Shown here: positions 57,006-64,000 of the stretch, piece after piece | Layout: each line of letters opens with the position of its first letter | Position numbering within the stretch: position 1 is the stretch's first letter | Assembly: GCA_946803585.1 (NCBI GenBank) | Contig: CAMPEQ010000007.1 | Coordinates: 280,451 to 344,450, forward strand | Length of the DNA stretch: 64,000 nt | DNA from: an uncultured Actinomycetes bacterium | Lineage (GTDB): Bacteria; Actinomycetota; Actinomycetes; S36-B12; UBA10799 | Direction: 5' to 3' | The notes under the pieces: model-generated | Database searches by the model: none | What the model saw: the letters and a program-made list of their open reading frames with translations, nothing else | What the model was told of the DNA's origin: nothing | Position numbers and translations under genes: made by a program

Positions 57006-57595
57006 TATGGATTCACCTCAATCAAGTTACCGGGCAGACCACCGGTAGTTTCTCGTTCCTTGGCGATTCGTTCAACGTCCTCGCGACGACCGTTCTCATG
57101 GAAATGACTCAGCGGAACTTGGATAAAGAGCGCGCTCGAGGTGAGAACGACAGGGCCTTGCGGGCCATCCAGCCGGCCGATCGCGTGGGTATAGACCTTC
57201 CGCCCTGCGACGGCGACGATCTGCGCATCAATATGCACGATCCGCCCAACCGGCACAGGTGACTTGAAGTCAGTTTCTAGACGCGCGGTGACTGCTGGCG
57301 CCTGGAGCAGCCAGTTCAACGCCCCCAGCGCCTCGTCAAAGGCGGCGGCTAGGAGTCCGCCGTGGGCCAGCCCTGGCGCCCCCTGATGGTGTTCGGTAAC
57401 TTCAAACTCGGCACTCACCGCCAGACCTTCTTCAGCAATGATCTGCATGTGCAGCCCGGTGGGATGCTCCTTCCCGCAGGAGAAGCAGCGCGGGTAGTGA
57501 CTGGCTATCTCCTCCCCCACAACGGGAGCGTTGGAATGACGTTGCGGAACAACGGCATCATCCGGCGGTTCGGTAGGGAGTCGTTTGGCAGCCAC
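57005..57595 (-). CDS. Hotdog-fold thioesterase (PaaI-like)
   Basis: 196 residues. The N-terminal CFSCGKEHPTGLHMQ is a Cys-pair segment typical of actinobacterial PaaI-type proteins next to dut. The catalytic segment GLAHGGLLAAAFDEALGALN follows, then LETDFKSPVPVGRIVHIDA. It should hydrolyse an acyl-CoA or acyl-protein thioester, substrate unknown. Start GTG 57595 with TAGCCT six bases before. Confidence 0.87.
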   Translation of the reverse strand: MAAKRLPTEPPDDAVVPQRHSNAPVVGEEIASHYPRCFSCGKEHPTGLHMQIIAEEGLAVSAEFEVTEHHQGAPGLAHGGLLAAAFDEALGALNWLLQAPAVTARLETDFKSPVPVGRIVHIDAQIVAVAGRKVYTHAIGRLDGPQGPVVLTSSALFIQVPLSHFHENGRREDVERIAKERETTGGLPGNLIEVNP

Positions 57596-57601
57596 GATGT
57601 A

Positions 57602-57607
57602 AGGCTA
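57602..57607 (-). promoter_or_regulatory. Leaderless-type -10 for thioesterase-dut
   Basis: Minus-strand TAGCCT, six bases before GTG 57595. Confidence 0.4.
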
Positions 57608-57634
57608 GTCCCTGGCACATGTCACGCTTGGCCC

Positions 57635-58126
57635 ATGTCCGATCAAAGAGCAGCAGTAGTGCGCTACCGCGAGCGCCTCAATCCGCCACTGTGGGCGTGG
57701 ATCGCAGTGTTCGGCCTGGTCGCCACCTTGACGGTTGCCGTTTGGGCACCTCTTGGGGCCACTGCAGGCTTGATAGCCCTCGCAATATCGGCAGCACTTT
57801 CCGGCTGGGGGCTCATTGCGTCGACGCCTACGATTACCGTCACCGACTCGGAACTACGGATCAATAGGACTCACATCAATCTTGACTACTTGGGAATCGT
57901 GGCGACTCTTGACCGCGAGGCAACGACGAACGCGAACGGTGCCAATGCGGATCCTCGAGCCTTCACTGTAAGTCGGCCGCTATCAGCCAAGCAGGCCGTC
58001 ACGGTAGAGGTACTTGATGATGACGACCCACACCCGTACTGGCTAATCAGCACCGCTCACCCACAAGAGCTGGGTCGGGCAATCCGCGATGCCATGCTGG
58101 CTGAACCCGACACGGCTGCCAGCTAA
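57635..58126 (+). CDS. DUF3093 family membrane protein
   Basis: 163 residues from ATG 57635. The N-terminal VRYRERLNPPLWAWIAV is the family hallmark. Two transmembrane helices lie at about 17-37 and 40-62. A soluble C-terminal part (VTDSELRINRTHINLDYLGIV, PYWLISTAHPQELGRAI) follows. Function unknown; it accompanies dut in actinobacteria on the opposite strand, as here. Confidence 0.9.
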   Translation: MSDQRAAVVRYRERLNPPLWAWIAVFGLVATLTVAVWAPLGATAGLIALAISAALSGWGLIASTPTITVTDSELRINRTHINLDYLGIVATLDREATTNANGANADPRAFTVSRPLSAKQAVTVEVLDDDDPHPYWLISTAHPQELGRAIRDAMLAEPDTAAS

Positions 58127-58231
58127 GGGCAGCCCGCAGCCAGGGCAAGCCCGTCGGTGACTTCGTCACAGAGACAACAACTTGCAGTAGGCTTGACCGG
58201 ACTCGAAGAACCCAACCTTGGAGGTACCACC

Positions 58232-58501
58232 GTGGCTGCAGTTAGCGCCCGTGCCATCGCACCACTCGTTGCACTCGGAGCCACCTGGGCGGTGCGCAAG
58301 GCAATGACCACCGCTTACAAGTCCCGGACCGGTCATCTGCCACCGCAGTCCGATGATCCTGAGGTCCCGCTGGGCAAGATCCTTGTCTGGACAGTTGCTA
58401 CCGCCGTCGTATCGGCCGCGGTGGAGGTCGTCATCATCCGAGTAGTTGAAAACCTCGGCGACGACAGCGACACCCAAGCGATCACTTCGGGTTCCGAGTA
58501 G
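58232..58501 (+). CDS. DUF4235 family small membrane protein
   Basis: 89 residues from GTG 58232, with GGAGG eight bases upstream. Layout: one helix near 8-20 (APLVALGATWAVRKAM), a short polar loop (DDPEVPLGKILVWTVAT), one helix near 55-70. Family members are membrane proteins of unknown role found in high-GC Gram-positives. It is followed by a methyltransferase with a 36-base gap. Confidence 0.8.
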   Translation: MAAVSARAIAPLVALGATWAVRKAMTTAYKSRTGHLPPQSDDPEVPLGKILVWTVATAVVSAAVEVVIIRVVENLGDDSDTQAITSGSE

Positions 58502-58537
58502 CAACCCACCCGACTCTGACGGATCGGAGTTGACGCG

Positions 58538-59173
58538 ATGCCACAAGTCTGGGGCAACCAAGTCCTACCGCGCCTCACGGAAGCAGCTCTGCGGAACGAC
58601 GGAATTGGGCGATATCGGAGCAAGGTAGCCCGTGAGCTAAACGGTGAGATTGTCGAGATCGGCTTTGGATCTGGGCTCAATGTGGCCCACTACCCGCCCA
58701 CTGTTAACCGTGTGATCGCGATCGAGCCTTCGCTTGTCGCTCGCGGAATGGCCAGCGAGCGCATCGCAGGCAGCCCGGTAGCCGTCGAACTTCGCGGTCT
58801 CGATGGCCAACACCTGCCGCTGGGCGATAGTAGCGTTGATGGGGCGCTGAGTACTTTCACGCTCTGCACGATTCCCGATGTTCGACTTGCGCTCAGCGAG
58901 ATCTATCGGGTCCTGAAGCCTGGCGGGAGTTTCGCGTTCCTGGAACATGGAGCTTCGCCGAATCAGGGCGTTGCTCGTTGGCAAAACCGGCTCAATGCCC
59001 TCCAACAGCGATTCGCTGGGGGGTGCAACCTGAACCGGCCCATTGACCGACTCATTACGGCGGCTGGATTCAGCACCATATGGATTGAACAAGAGCAACT
59101 ACCAGGGATGAAAGCGGGTGCCCCCTGGAGCTACTTCTACTACGGCGTGGCGCAGAAGCCCCTCACCATCTAG
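58538..59173 (+). CDS. Class I SAM-dependent methyltransferase
   Basis: 211 residues. SAM-binding motif I IVEIGFGSGLNVAHYPP, acidic residue in VIAIEPSLVARGMA, motif II DGALSTFTLCTIPDVRLAL and motif III VLKPGGSFAFLEHG. The ALCTIP/LEHG pattern resembles METTL7/UbiE-like phospholipid or thiol methyltransferases. Substrate unknown. It converges on DUF4193 with a four-base gap. Confidence 0.9.
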   Translation: MPQVWGNQVLPRLTEAALRNDGIGRYRSKVARELNGEIVEIGFGSGLNVAHYPPTVNRVIAIEPSLVARGMASERIAGSPVAVELRGLDGQHLPLGDSSVDGALSTFTLCTIPDVRLALSEIYRVLKPGGSFAFLEHGASPNQGVARWQNRLNALQQRFAGGCNLNRPIDRLITAAGFSTIWIEQEQLPGMKAGAPWSYFYYGVAQKPLTI

Positions 59174-59177
59174 GGGG

Positions 59178-59474
59178 TCAAACGCACTCGGTACAGGTGT
59201 AGAGGCCCTTTGACTCCTTGGCCAGCTGGCTTCTGTGATGTACGAGGAAGCAGACACTGCAGGTGAACTCGTCCTCTTGGCGGGGTAAGACCCGCACCGT
59301 GAGGGATTCAGACGACAGGTCTGCACCGGGCAGCTCGAGGTTCTCAGCCGCTTCAGTCTCGTCTACGTCAACAGCTGACGCGGCCTTGTCGTTTCGGCGC
59401 GCTTTCAGCTCTTCGAGGCTATCTTCCGCCAACTCCTCGTCAGTTTTACGCGGCGCGTCGTAATCAGTTGCCAT
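59178..59474 (-). CDS. DUF4193 family zinc-ribbon protein
   Basis: 98 residues from ATG 59474. N-terminal ATDYDAPRKTDEELAEDSLE is the family signature. Four cysteines, C72-x2-C75 (CSVC) and C94-x2-C97 (CTEC), form a C-terminal zinc ribbon; the middle is acidic. Small protein widely conserved in actinobacteria, role unknown (a transcription-associated function has been suggested from its acidic plus zinc-ribbon form). Confidence 0.92.
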   Translation of the reverse strand: MATDYDAPRKTDEELAEDSLEELKARRNDKAASAVDVDETEAAENLELPGADLSSESLTVRVLPRQEDEFTCSVCFLVHHRSQLAKESKGLYTCTECV

Positions 59475-59558
59475 GTTGTGACCCCCACGCTCTAGCAAGT
59501 ACTAAGAACACGATTTGCGCTCAAAGTCGGATTTGTCGTCCTTGGTCGTCTGAGAACA

Positions 59559-59592
59559 ACACGATCACGCGGAAGATTCCCGCCGATCGTGT
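59559..59592. repeat. Two-arm inverted repeat in the DUF4193/carbonic anhydrase gap
   Basis: Outer arms ACACGATC/GATCGTGT (8 bp) enclose inner arms GCGG/CCGC around an AAGATTC loop. It lies in the 224-base non-coding region between divergent starts at 59474 and 59699, away from either start. It may be an operator, a cruciform or part of a small RNA. The remainder of this gap shows no further signal that I trust. Confidence 0.6.
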
Positions 59593-59698
59593 GCCTAGAT
59601 CGGGCGATTGTGCCCTATTCGCCGGAATCATGCCACTGCGGGTCCTGGCACACCAATCGGGCTCGCCATTACTGGCCTAATTGTGGTGTGCTTCTCAT

Positions 59699-60217
59699 AT
59701 GCCCATGTATGCCCTAGGTGAGCGCACGCCCGAGATCGATCCGTCCGCTTTCATTCATCCCGATGCCGTCCTGATCGGTCACGTTGTGGTTGGTCCCGAG
59801 TCCTCTGTGTGGCCGACCGCTGTGTTGCGCGGCGATCACGGAACGATCCGAGTCGGTGCGCAAACGTCGGTGCAAGACGGTTCCATCCTTCATTGCACCT
59901 CCACCCTCGACACCGTGATTGGCGATCGATGCACGGTTGGCCACAATGTCCATCTCGAGGGCTGCACTATCGAGGACGATTGTTTAGTTGGATCGGGATC
60001 GGTTGTCCTGCACGAGGCAATCATCCGAACTGGCGCCCTGGTGGGTGCCCAGGCACTAATTCCCAACGGGATGGAGGTTCCTTCCGGCGCGATGGCACTA
60101 GGCGTTCCAGCAAAGATCCGTCCCGATGCCGTCTCCAAGGAACTCCTAGAACACGCGGCAGCGATCTACGTCCGCAATACCCATTGGTACAACGCCGAGC
60201 TACGTCGCTTGGATTGA
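59699..60217 (+). CDS. Gamma-class carbonic anhydrase-like protein (left-handed beta-helix)
   Basis: 172 residues. Hexapeptide repeats of the LbetaH fold run from about residue 18 to 135: FIHPDAVLIGHVVVGPESSV, LRGDHGTIRVG, VQDGSILHCTS, CTVGHNVHLEGCTIEDDCLVG. The three metal-binding histidines of the gamma-CA group are H62-region (DGSILHC), H79-region (VGHNVHLEG). Relatives bind zinc or iron and hydrate CO2 or act as scaffolds. ATG 59699 is chosen; a second ATG lies two codons on. Terminates toward the hairpin at 60236. Confidence 0.88.
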   Translation: MPMYALGERTPEIDPSAFIHPDAVLIGHVVVGPESSVWPTAVLRGDHGTIRVGAQTSVQDGSILHCTSTLDTVIGDRCTVGHNVHLEGCTIEDDCLVGSGSVVLHEAIIRTGALVGAQALIPNGMEVPSGAMALGVPAKIRPDAVSKELLEHAAAIYVRNTHWYNAELRRLD

Positions 60218-60235
60218 TCTACGCCCGTACCCGCA

Positions 60236-60260
60236 AGGCCGACGATCGGCGGTTCGGCCT
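60236..60260. terminator. Bidirectional hairpin between carbonic anhydrase and IMPase genes
   Basis: 7-bp perfect stem AGGCCGA/TCGGCCT with an 11-nt loop, flanked by weaker CCCGT/ACGGG pairing (60223-60227 and 60263-60267). It lies between two convergent stops. No U-tract. Confidence 0.5.
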
Positions 60261-61100
60261 AAACGGGTGGCTGCTCTAAGTCAGCTTGCAACTCCACAAG
60301 CCGATCGTGCAGTTTGCCAAACAGCACCGGATTAGCCGCGACCGTCATATCTTCGTTCGGCGGCAGCCCTCGCAGCCCGGCCAACTCGATTCCCGCCTCG
60401 GCAGCGATTACCGACGCCGCGGTGAAGTCCCAGGGATGCAACCCTTCTCAAAGTAGGCATCGAGTTTACCGGCGGCAACCCAGCAAATATCGACGGCGGC
60501 AGAGCCAGTACGGCGGATGTCGCGCAGCTCGGGCAAGAGGTGGGTGAGCACCCGAGCCTGTCCCGCCCGACGGCTGCTGGCATAGCCGAACCCTGTGCCC
60601 GTCAACGCAAATGCCAACTCGCTCACAGTGCTTGGAACGAGCGGGACCGCCTCATGCGCGCCCTCGAACCACTCAAAGGCTCCCTGCCCAGCAACGGCAA
60701 AGTAGGTCACCCCGTGAGTGGGTACCGCTACGACACCCACAACAGGCGCACCCTGGTACTCCAAACCGACACATACTGACCATCCTGGTAGGCCGTACAG
60801 GTAGTTGACCGTCCCATCGATTGGATCAATAACCCAGCGATAGCCCGAGGTCCCGATCCGATCCGATCCCTCCTCGCCAAGAATTCCATCATCGGGCCGA
60901 CCGTCGAGCAGTAACTCCACGAGGAGCGCCTCGCTGCGCTTGTCCATGATCGTGACGGCATCGGTTGCGGTGGTCTTGGATTCGGTTTGGAGGTCGGCAG
61001 GCCGCTCCAGCAACATCGAGGCAGCCGCCTGAGCTGCACTGCGAGCGCGCGCCAATAGGTCTTGGAGCGCCCCATCACTCGGGTAATTCTGAGATGTCAC
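60259..61100 (-). pseudogene. Inositol monophosphatase, frameshifted
   Basis: Two frames together make one IMPase of about 280 residues. The N-terminal part (61100 down to about 60441) has GEEGSDRIGTSG, the metal motif DPIDGTVNYLYG and ends in KLDAYFEKG; the C-terminal part continues as HPWDFTAASVIAAEAG, which carries the last metal Asp. The reading frame breaks at about 60438-60443: one missing base restores continuity (KLDAYFEKG-(L/F)HPWDF). As written, the upstream frame ends in a short unrelated tail and loses the Asp. This could be a base-calling or assembly error, or a true loss of function. The start overlaps the hemH stop by four bases, so an intact allele would be coupled to it. Confidence 0.8.
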
Positions 61101-62218
61101 TGCGAGGCCTCACAGAGTGCTGGCCGGTCGCCACGCGGGTTTGGACAGCAGCCGACCGGACACTCATCGGCAGCGGGGCCCCACGGTCCTAGAGCAATCC
61201 GATCCGACATCGGGACTCCCTGCTCGCGCTCCCTGATCATGGCTGCCATTGCAGCAACGAACCGAGGGTCATCCCCCACTGTCGACGCCCGGGTCGCATC
61301 GATCCCGAGGCTCGCTGCCGTCTTCATCGCCTCCGTATCAAGATCCCACATCACTTCCATATGGTCGGACGCGAAACCGATCGGAACGAGAACCACGCTG
61401 GTCGTCCCCTCGTCACGCACGAGGGCGAGGAAGTCGTTGACGTCGGGTTCGAGCCACGGCATCGAGGGCGGCCCCGATCGTGATTGATAGACAAGATCCC
61501 ATCGAAGTTCCTGGCCATACTCCTCACTGGCACGAACCGCGATGGCAGCGGCGGCAAACTCGTGCTGGCGCTGGTACATGTCTCCACCGTCTGCCGGACC
61601 TCCACTTGTGCGCGCAGTCGAAGTTGGAATGGAGTGGGTTGTAAAAACCAATCGCGGCACTTCACTCGTCTCGGGGAGTCGCCCTATCGCAGCAACAACG
61701 TTGTCCGCCATTGCGTCGATGAACGCCGGCTGGTCGAACCATCGGCGAATCTTGTGCAGGGTTGGCGTTCCAACGCCTTCTTCCTGGGAGCCCACAATCG
61801 CCTCGATCTCCCCCACCGCATCGTAGAGATTCTCTCGATACTGGCGACAACCCGAATACGAGGAGTACCCGCTTGTCACGACAACCGCAGCGTTCCTAAT
61901 TCCGTCCTCGCGCATTTGAGCGAGTACCGCCGGCAGCATCGGATCCCAGTTGCGATTACCCCAGTAGACGGGCAGGTAGGTATCGGACTCAGGGTCCACT
62001 CCGGTATTCAGGGCGTCCTCGAGTGCTTCACGAAACAACCTGTTTTGCGCATTGATCGGCGATATCCCGCCAAATGCTTCGTACTGTTGCGCGACCCCAG
62101 CAAGGCGCTCAGGTGGGATTCCCCGGCCAGCAGTGACTCGCTCCAGGAACGGCATTACCTGTTCGGGTGCCTCGGGACCACCGAAGGACAACAACAGAAC
62201 TGCATCAAACGAAGACAT
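61097..62218 (-). CDS. hemH: Ferrochelatase, Cys-tailed (coproporphyrin-type)
   Basis: 373 residues. Catalytic His in VFTTHSIPTS and Glu in FASDHMEVMWDLD. SYSGCRQYREN provides the mid-protein Cys; the C-terminus CPVGCCPNPRGDRPALCE carries further Cys, matching the [2Fe-2S] ligand pattern of actinobacterial ferrochelatases. In actinobacteria the enzyme inserts iron into coproporphyrin III. No other heme genes are in the window. It is divergent from the sugar-lactone oxidase. Confidence 0.96.
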   Translation of the reverse strand: MSSFDAVLLLSFGGPEAPEQVMPFLERVTAGRGIPPERLAGVAQQYEAFGGISPINAQNRLFREALEDALNTGVDPESDTYLPVYWGNRNWDPMLPAVLAQMREDGIRNAAVVVTSGYSSYSGCRQYRENLYDAVGEIEAIVGSQEEGVGTPTLHKIRRWFDQPAFIDAMADNVVAAIGRLPETSEVPRLVFTTHSIPTSTARTSGGPADGGDMYQRQHEFAAAAIAVRASEEYGQELRWDLVYQSRSGPPSMPWLEPDVNDFLALVRDEGTTSVVLVPIGFASDHMEVMWDLDTEAMKTAASLGIDATRASTVGDDPRFVAAMAAMIREREQGVPMSDRIALGPWGPAADECPVGCCPNPRGDRPALCEASQ

Positions 62219-62346
62219 ATGTTGATTCTGCTGTATCGATTGTGTGGGTCATTGACCTACCCTGCACTATGCGGCACTGTCGGATAGGCAGCGGCGATGA
62301 GCGTGTGAGATCTGCCGAGACAGGTGTGACACCGAATAGCACCTCA

Positions 62347-62370
62347 ATGAAAGCGAAGGCGGAACTGTGA
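62347..62370 (+). other. Possible seven-codon leader ORF overlapping the oxidase start
   Basis: ATG 62347 opens MKAKAEL and stops with TGA at 62368-62370, overlapping the GTG start at 62367. It could couple initiation at that GTG, or be chance. Confidence 0.25.
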
Positions 62371-63662
62371 CTCGCAAGTGGCGTAACTGGGCTCGTATCC
62401 AAACCGCGACTCCACTGCAGATCCTCACCCCCGCCTCAACCGCCGAGGTCGCCGACATCGTTCTTCGGGCTGCATCCGATGGCCGCAGAGTTCGCATGAT
62501 CGGTTCCGGCCATTCCTTCACTGCCGCAGCCGTGGCCAACGACATCATGTTGACCCCTGGGGCACTCAACGGTGTGAGGACGATCGATTTCGAGGCTGGC
62601 CGGATCACTGTCGATTCAGGTATTACCTTGACGCAACTGTGTCTGGCCCTCGATGGTGCTGGCCTAGCAATGACCAATATGGGTGATATCCGAGTCCAGA
62701 CCCTGGCTGGGGCTCTACAGACCGGCACACACGGAACCGGCCGAACGTCCGGGACCTTGGCGGCGATGGTGACCGAACTTGAACTAGTACTCGGTGATGG
62801 CAGCGTTGTCACGGTGAACGCTGATCGCGACCCGGACCTGTTCAACAGCGCCCGAGTAGGAATCGGTGCCTTCGGGATCGTTACCGCGATTACGCTGGCC
62901 GTCGAACCGAAGTTCAGATTGGAAGCGCACGAGTTCCCCTGCGACTACGAAACAGTGCGCGAGAATTTCGATCAATGGACCAACGACCACGACCACGTCG
63001 AGTTCTACTGGTTCCCCCACACTCATGGGTGCTACGTCAAACATAACGATCGAACAGACGCTCCAGCAAGCCCGCCGACCAAGCTCTCTGCGTGGTGGGA
63101 AGACCAGTTCCTCTCGAATACGGTGCTCGGGGCTGCGTGTCGCTTAGGTCGGGCCGCTCCTGGCTACGTTCCGATCATCAACCGGATCTCCTCGAAGGCG
63201 CTATCTGATCGGACCTACACCGACGAATCATGGCGAGTCTTCACCTCACCGCGTTCAGTCAGGTTCTCCGAGATGGAGTACGCCTTGCCCCGAGAGAACC
63301 TGCTGGCAGCACTCGATGAGGTGAAGGCGCTGATTGACGAACAAGGATGGCGCATCTCTTTCCCCGTAGAAGTCAGAGCCATCCCTGGAGACGATGCCTG
63401 GCTATCGCCGGCCACGGGACGCGACAGCGGTTACTTGGCCTTCCATGCCTTCGAACGAACCGACCGATCCTGGTTCGTGGAAGTCGAAAAGGTGTTGCGT
63501 GCGCACGGTGGACGCCCACACTGGGGCAAACTACATACGCGCACCAGTGAGGACCTAGCTCCTGACTATCCGCAGTGGGAGCGAATGCGACAGGTTCGCG
63601 ATCGAGTCGATCCGCATAGAGTCTTCGCCAACGAGTACACCGACATCGTCTTAGGAGAATGA
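62367..63662 (+). CDS. D-arabinono/L-gulono-1,4-lactone oxidase-like FAD enzyme
   Basis: 431 residues of the VAO family. N-terminal FAD lobe: VRMIGSGHSFTAAAV, MGDIRVQTLAGALQTGTHGTG. The C-terminal ALO domain has RDSGYLAFHAF and ends HWGKLHTRTSE...VDPHRVF, the flavin-contact signature. Relatives oxidise arabinono-, gulono- or galactonolactone. In actinobacteria the ferrochelatase-ALO-SepH order is frequent, as here. The start is GTG 62367, whose upstream context is a weak GGCGGA site. Confidence 0.93.
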   Translation: MTRKWRNWARIQTATPLQILTPASTAEVADIVLRAASDGRRVRMIGSGHSFTAAAVANDIMLTPGALNGVRTIDFEAGRITVDSGITLTQLCLALDGAGLAMTNMGDIRVQTLAGALQTGTHGTGRTSGTLAAMVTELELVLGDGSVVTVNADRDPDLFNSARVGIGAFGIVTAITLAVEPKFRLEAHEFPCDYETVRENFDQWTNDHDHVEFYWFPHTHGCYVKHNDRTDAPASPPTKLSAWWEDQFLSNTVLGAACRLGRAAPGYVPIINRISSKALSDRTYTDESWRVFTSPRSVRFSEMEYALPRENLLAALDEVKALIDEQGWRISFPVEVRAIPGDDAWLSPATGRDSGYLAFHAFERTDRSWFVEVEKVLRAHGGRPHWGKLHTRTSEDLAPDYPQWERMRQVRDRVDPHRVFANEYTDIVLGE

Positions 63663-63666
63663 GTTC

Positions 63667-64000
63667 GTGACCGAAAATCGTTCCGAGAACCAACGATCTA
63701 CGTCTGAGCTCGCTGGACAGCAAGAGGTTCCTATTCCCGGACAACCGACGGAGAACAACGATCCGAATGCGACTGTCTCGGAGTTGAAGCCCCGGCCATT
63801 CTCAATCAGGGAACTGTCCTTTATGGGGCCATCAAACGACGGTACTCGCCTACTCCTGGTCGATTCCGATGGAAATCAGTTCGAGCTCCCGGTCGACAAC
63901 CGGCTCATTTCGGTTGTCTCGCGCGAACACGCCCCCAAGCCAAAGAATGCTGCACAAAGCAGCGCGCCATCTCCACGGGAGATCCAGCACCGCGTGCGAC
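63667..64000 (+). CDS. sepH: SepH-like septation protein, N-terminal part (cut by window edge)
   Basis: GTG 63667 with AGGAGA about 8 bases before it; 111 residues to the edge, open. After a polar 45-residue extension, RELSFMGPSNDGTRLLLVDS, FELPVDNRLISVVSRE and SPREIQHRVR match the N-terminal DUF3071 region of SepH. In Streptomyces and mycobacteria SepH stimulates FtsZ assembly. The N-terminal extension is longer than I remember for the family. The C-terminus is outside the window. Confidence 0.85.
   Translation, partial: MTENRSENQRSTSELAGQQEVPIPGQPTENNDPNATVSELKPRPFSIRELSFMGPSNDGTRLLLVDSDGNQFELPVDNRLISVVSREHAPKPKNAAQSSAPSPREIQHRVR

Overview
The window is a contiguous, moderately high-GC piece of an actinobacterial chromosome, almost certainly class Actinomycetia. 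Lineage markers support this: a SsgB-type division regulator, the start of a SepH-like division protein, an ANTAR response regulator of PdtaR type, the phosphatidylinositol mannoside set (PIP synthase, PatA-like acyltransferase, PimA), a Cys-tailed ferrochelatase, and small families typical of the phylum (DUF3093-, DUF3710-, DUF4193-, DUF4235- and DUF6167-like). The genus cannot be told from the sequence. No phage, insertion sequence, integrase, CRISPR array or rRNA operon was seen. Coding density is very high, short start/stop overlaps are common, and no gene-free stretch exceeds about 260 bases.

Layout. 1-4175: surface-glycan locus with a truncated membrane protein, a lipid-linked glycan flippase, and a DprE1-like/DprE2-like pair lacking key catalytic residues. 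4227-9632: polA, a thioesterase, the ANTAR regulator, type II NADH dehydrogenase and an odd tRNA. 9710-18379: a long minus-strand run nusB-efp-pepQ-aroQ-aroB-aroK-aroC-prepilin peptidase-aroE-mltG-ruvX, holding most of the shikimate pathway. 18395-26786: alaS, rarA, aspS, hisS and a metallo-hydrolase. 26879-29145: a membrane cyclophilin and a DUF349 protein. 29175-37897: an unknown zinc-ribbon protein, the RelA/SpoT homologue, secF-secD-yajC and ruvB-ruvA-ruvC. 38036-39874: a wax ester/diacylglycerol acyltransferase with a histone-H1-like Ala/Lys/Pro tail. 39962-48186: yebC, pdxT, pdxS, a LemA-like protein, pimA, patA-like, pgsA, a HIT protein and thrS.

48334-64000 is mixed: tRNA-Val, ssgB, an FMN hydroxy-acid oxidase, pabC-pabB, a tRNA Gly-Cys-Val cluster, a YcaQ-like protein, a metallo-hydrolase, DUF3710, dut, a thioesterase, DUF3093, DUF4235, a methyltransferase, DUF4193, a gamma-carbonic anhydrase, a frameshifted inositol monophosphatase, ferrochelatase, a sugar-lactone oxidase and the start of sepH.

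Working together: the aro block feeds chorismate to pabB-pabC (folate). The pgsA-patA-pimA block builds mannosylated phosphatidylinositol. secDF-yajC serves export, ruvABC resolves recombination, and ssgB and sepH point to regulated FtsZ-dependent septation. A repeated arrangement, a TANNNT hexamer 6-7 bases before the start codon, suggests that several genes are transcribed leaderless.
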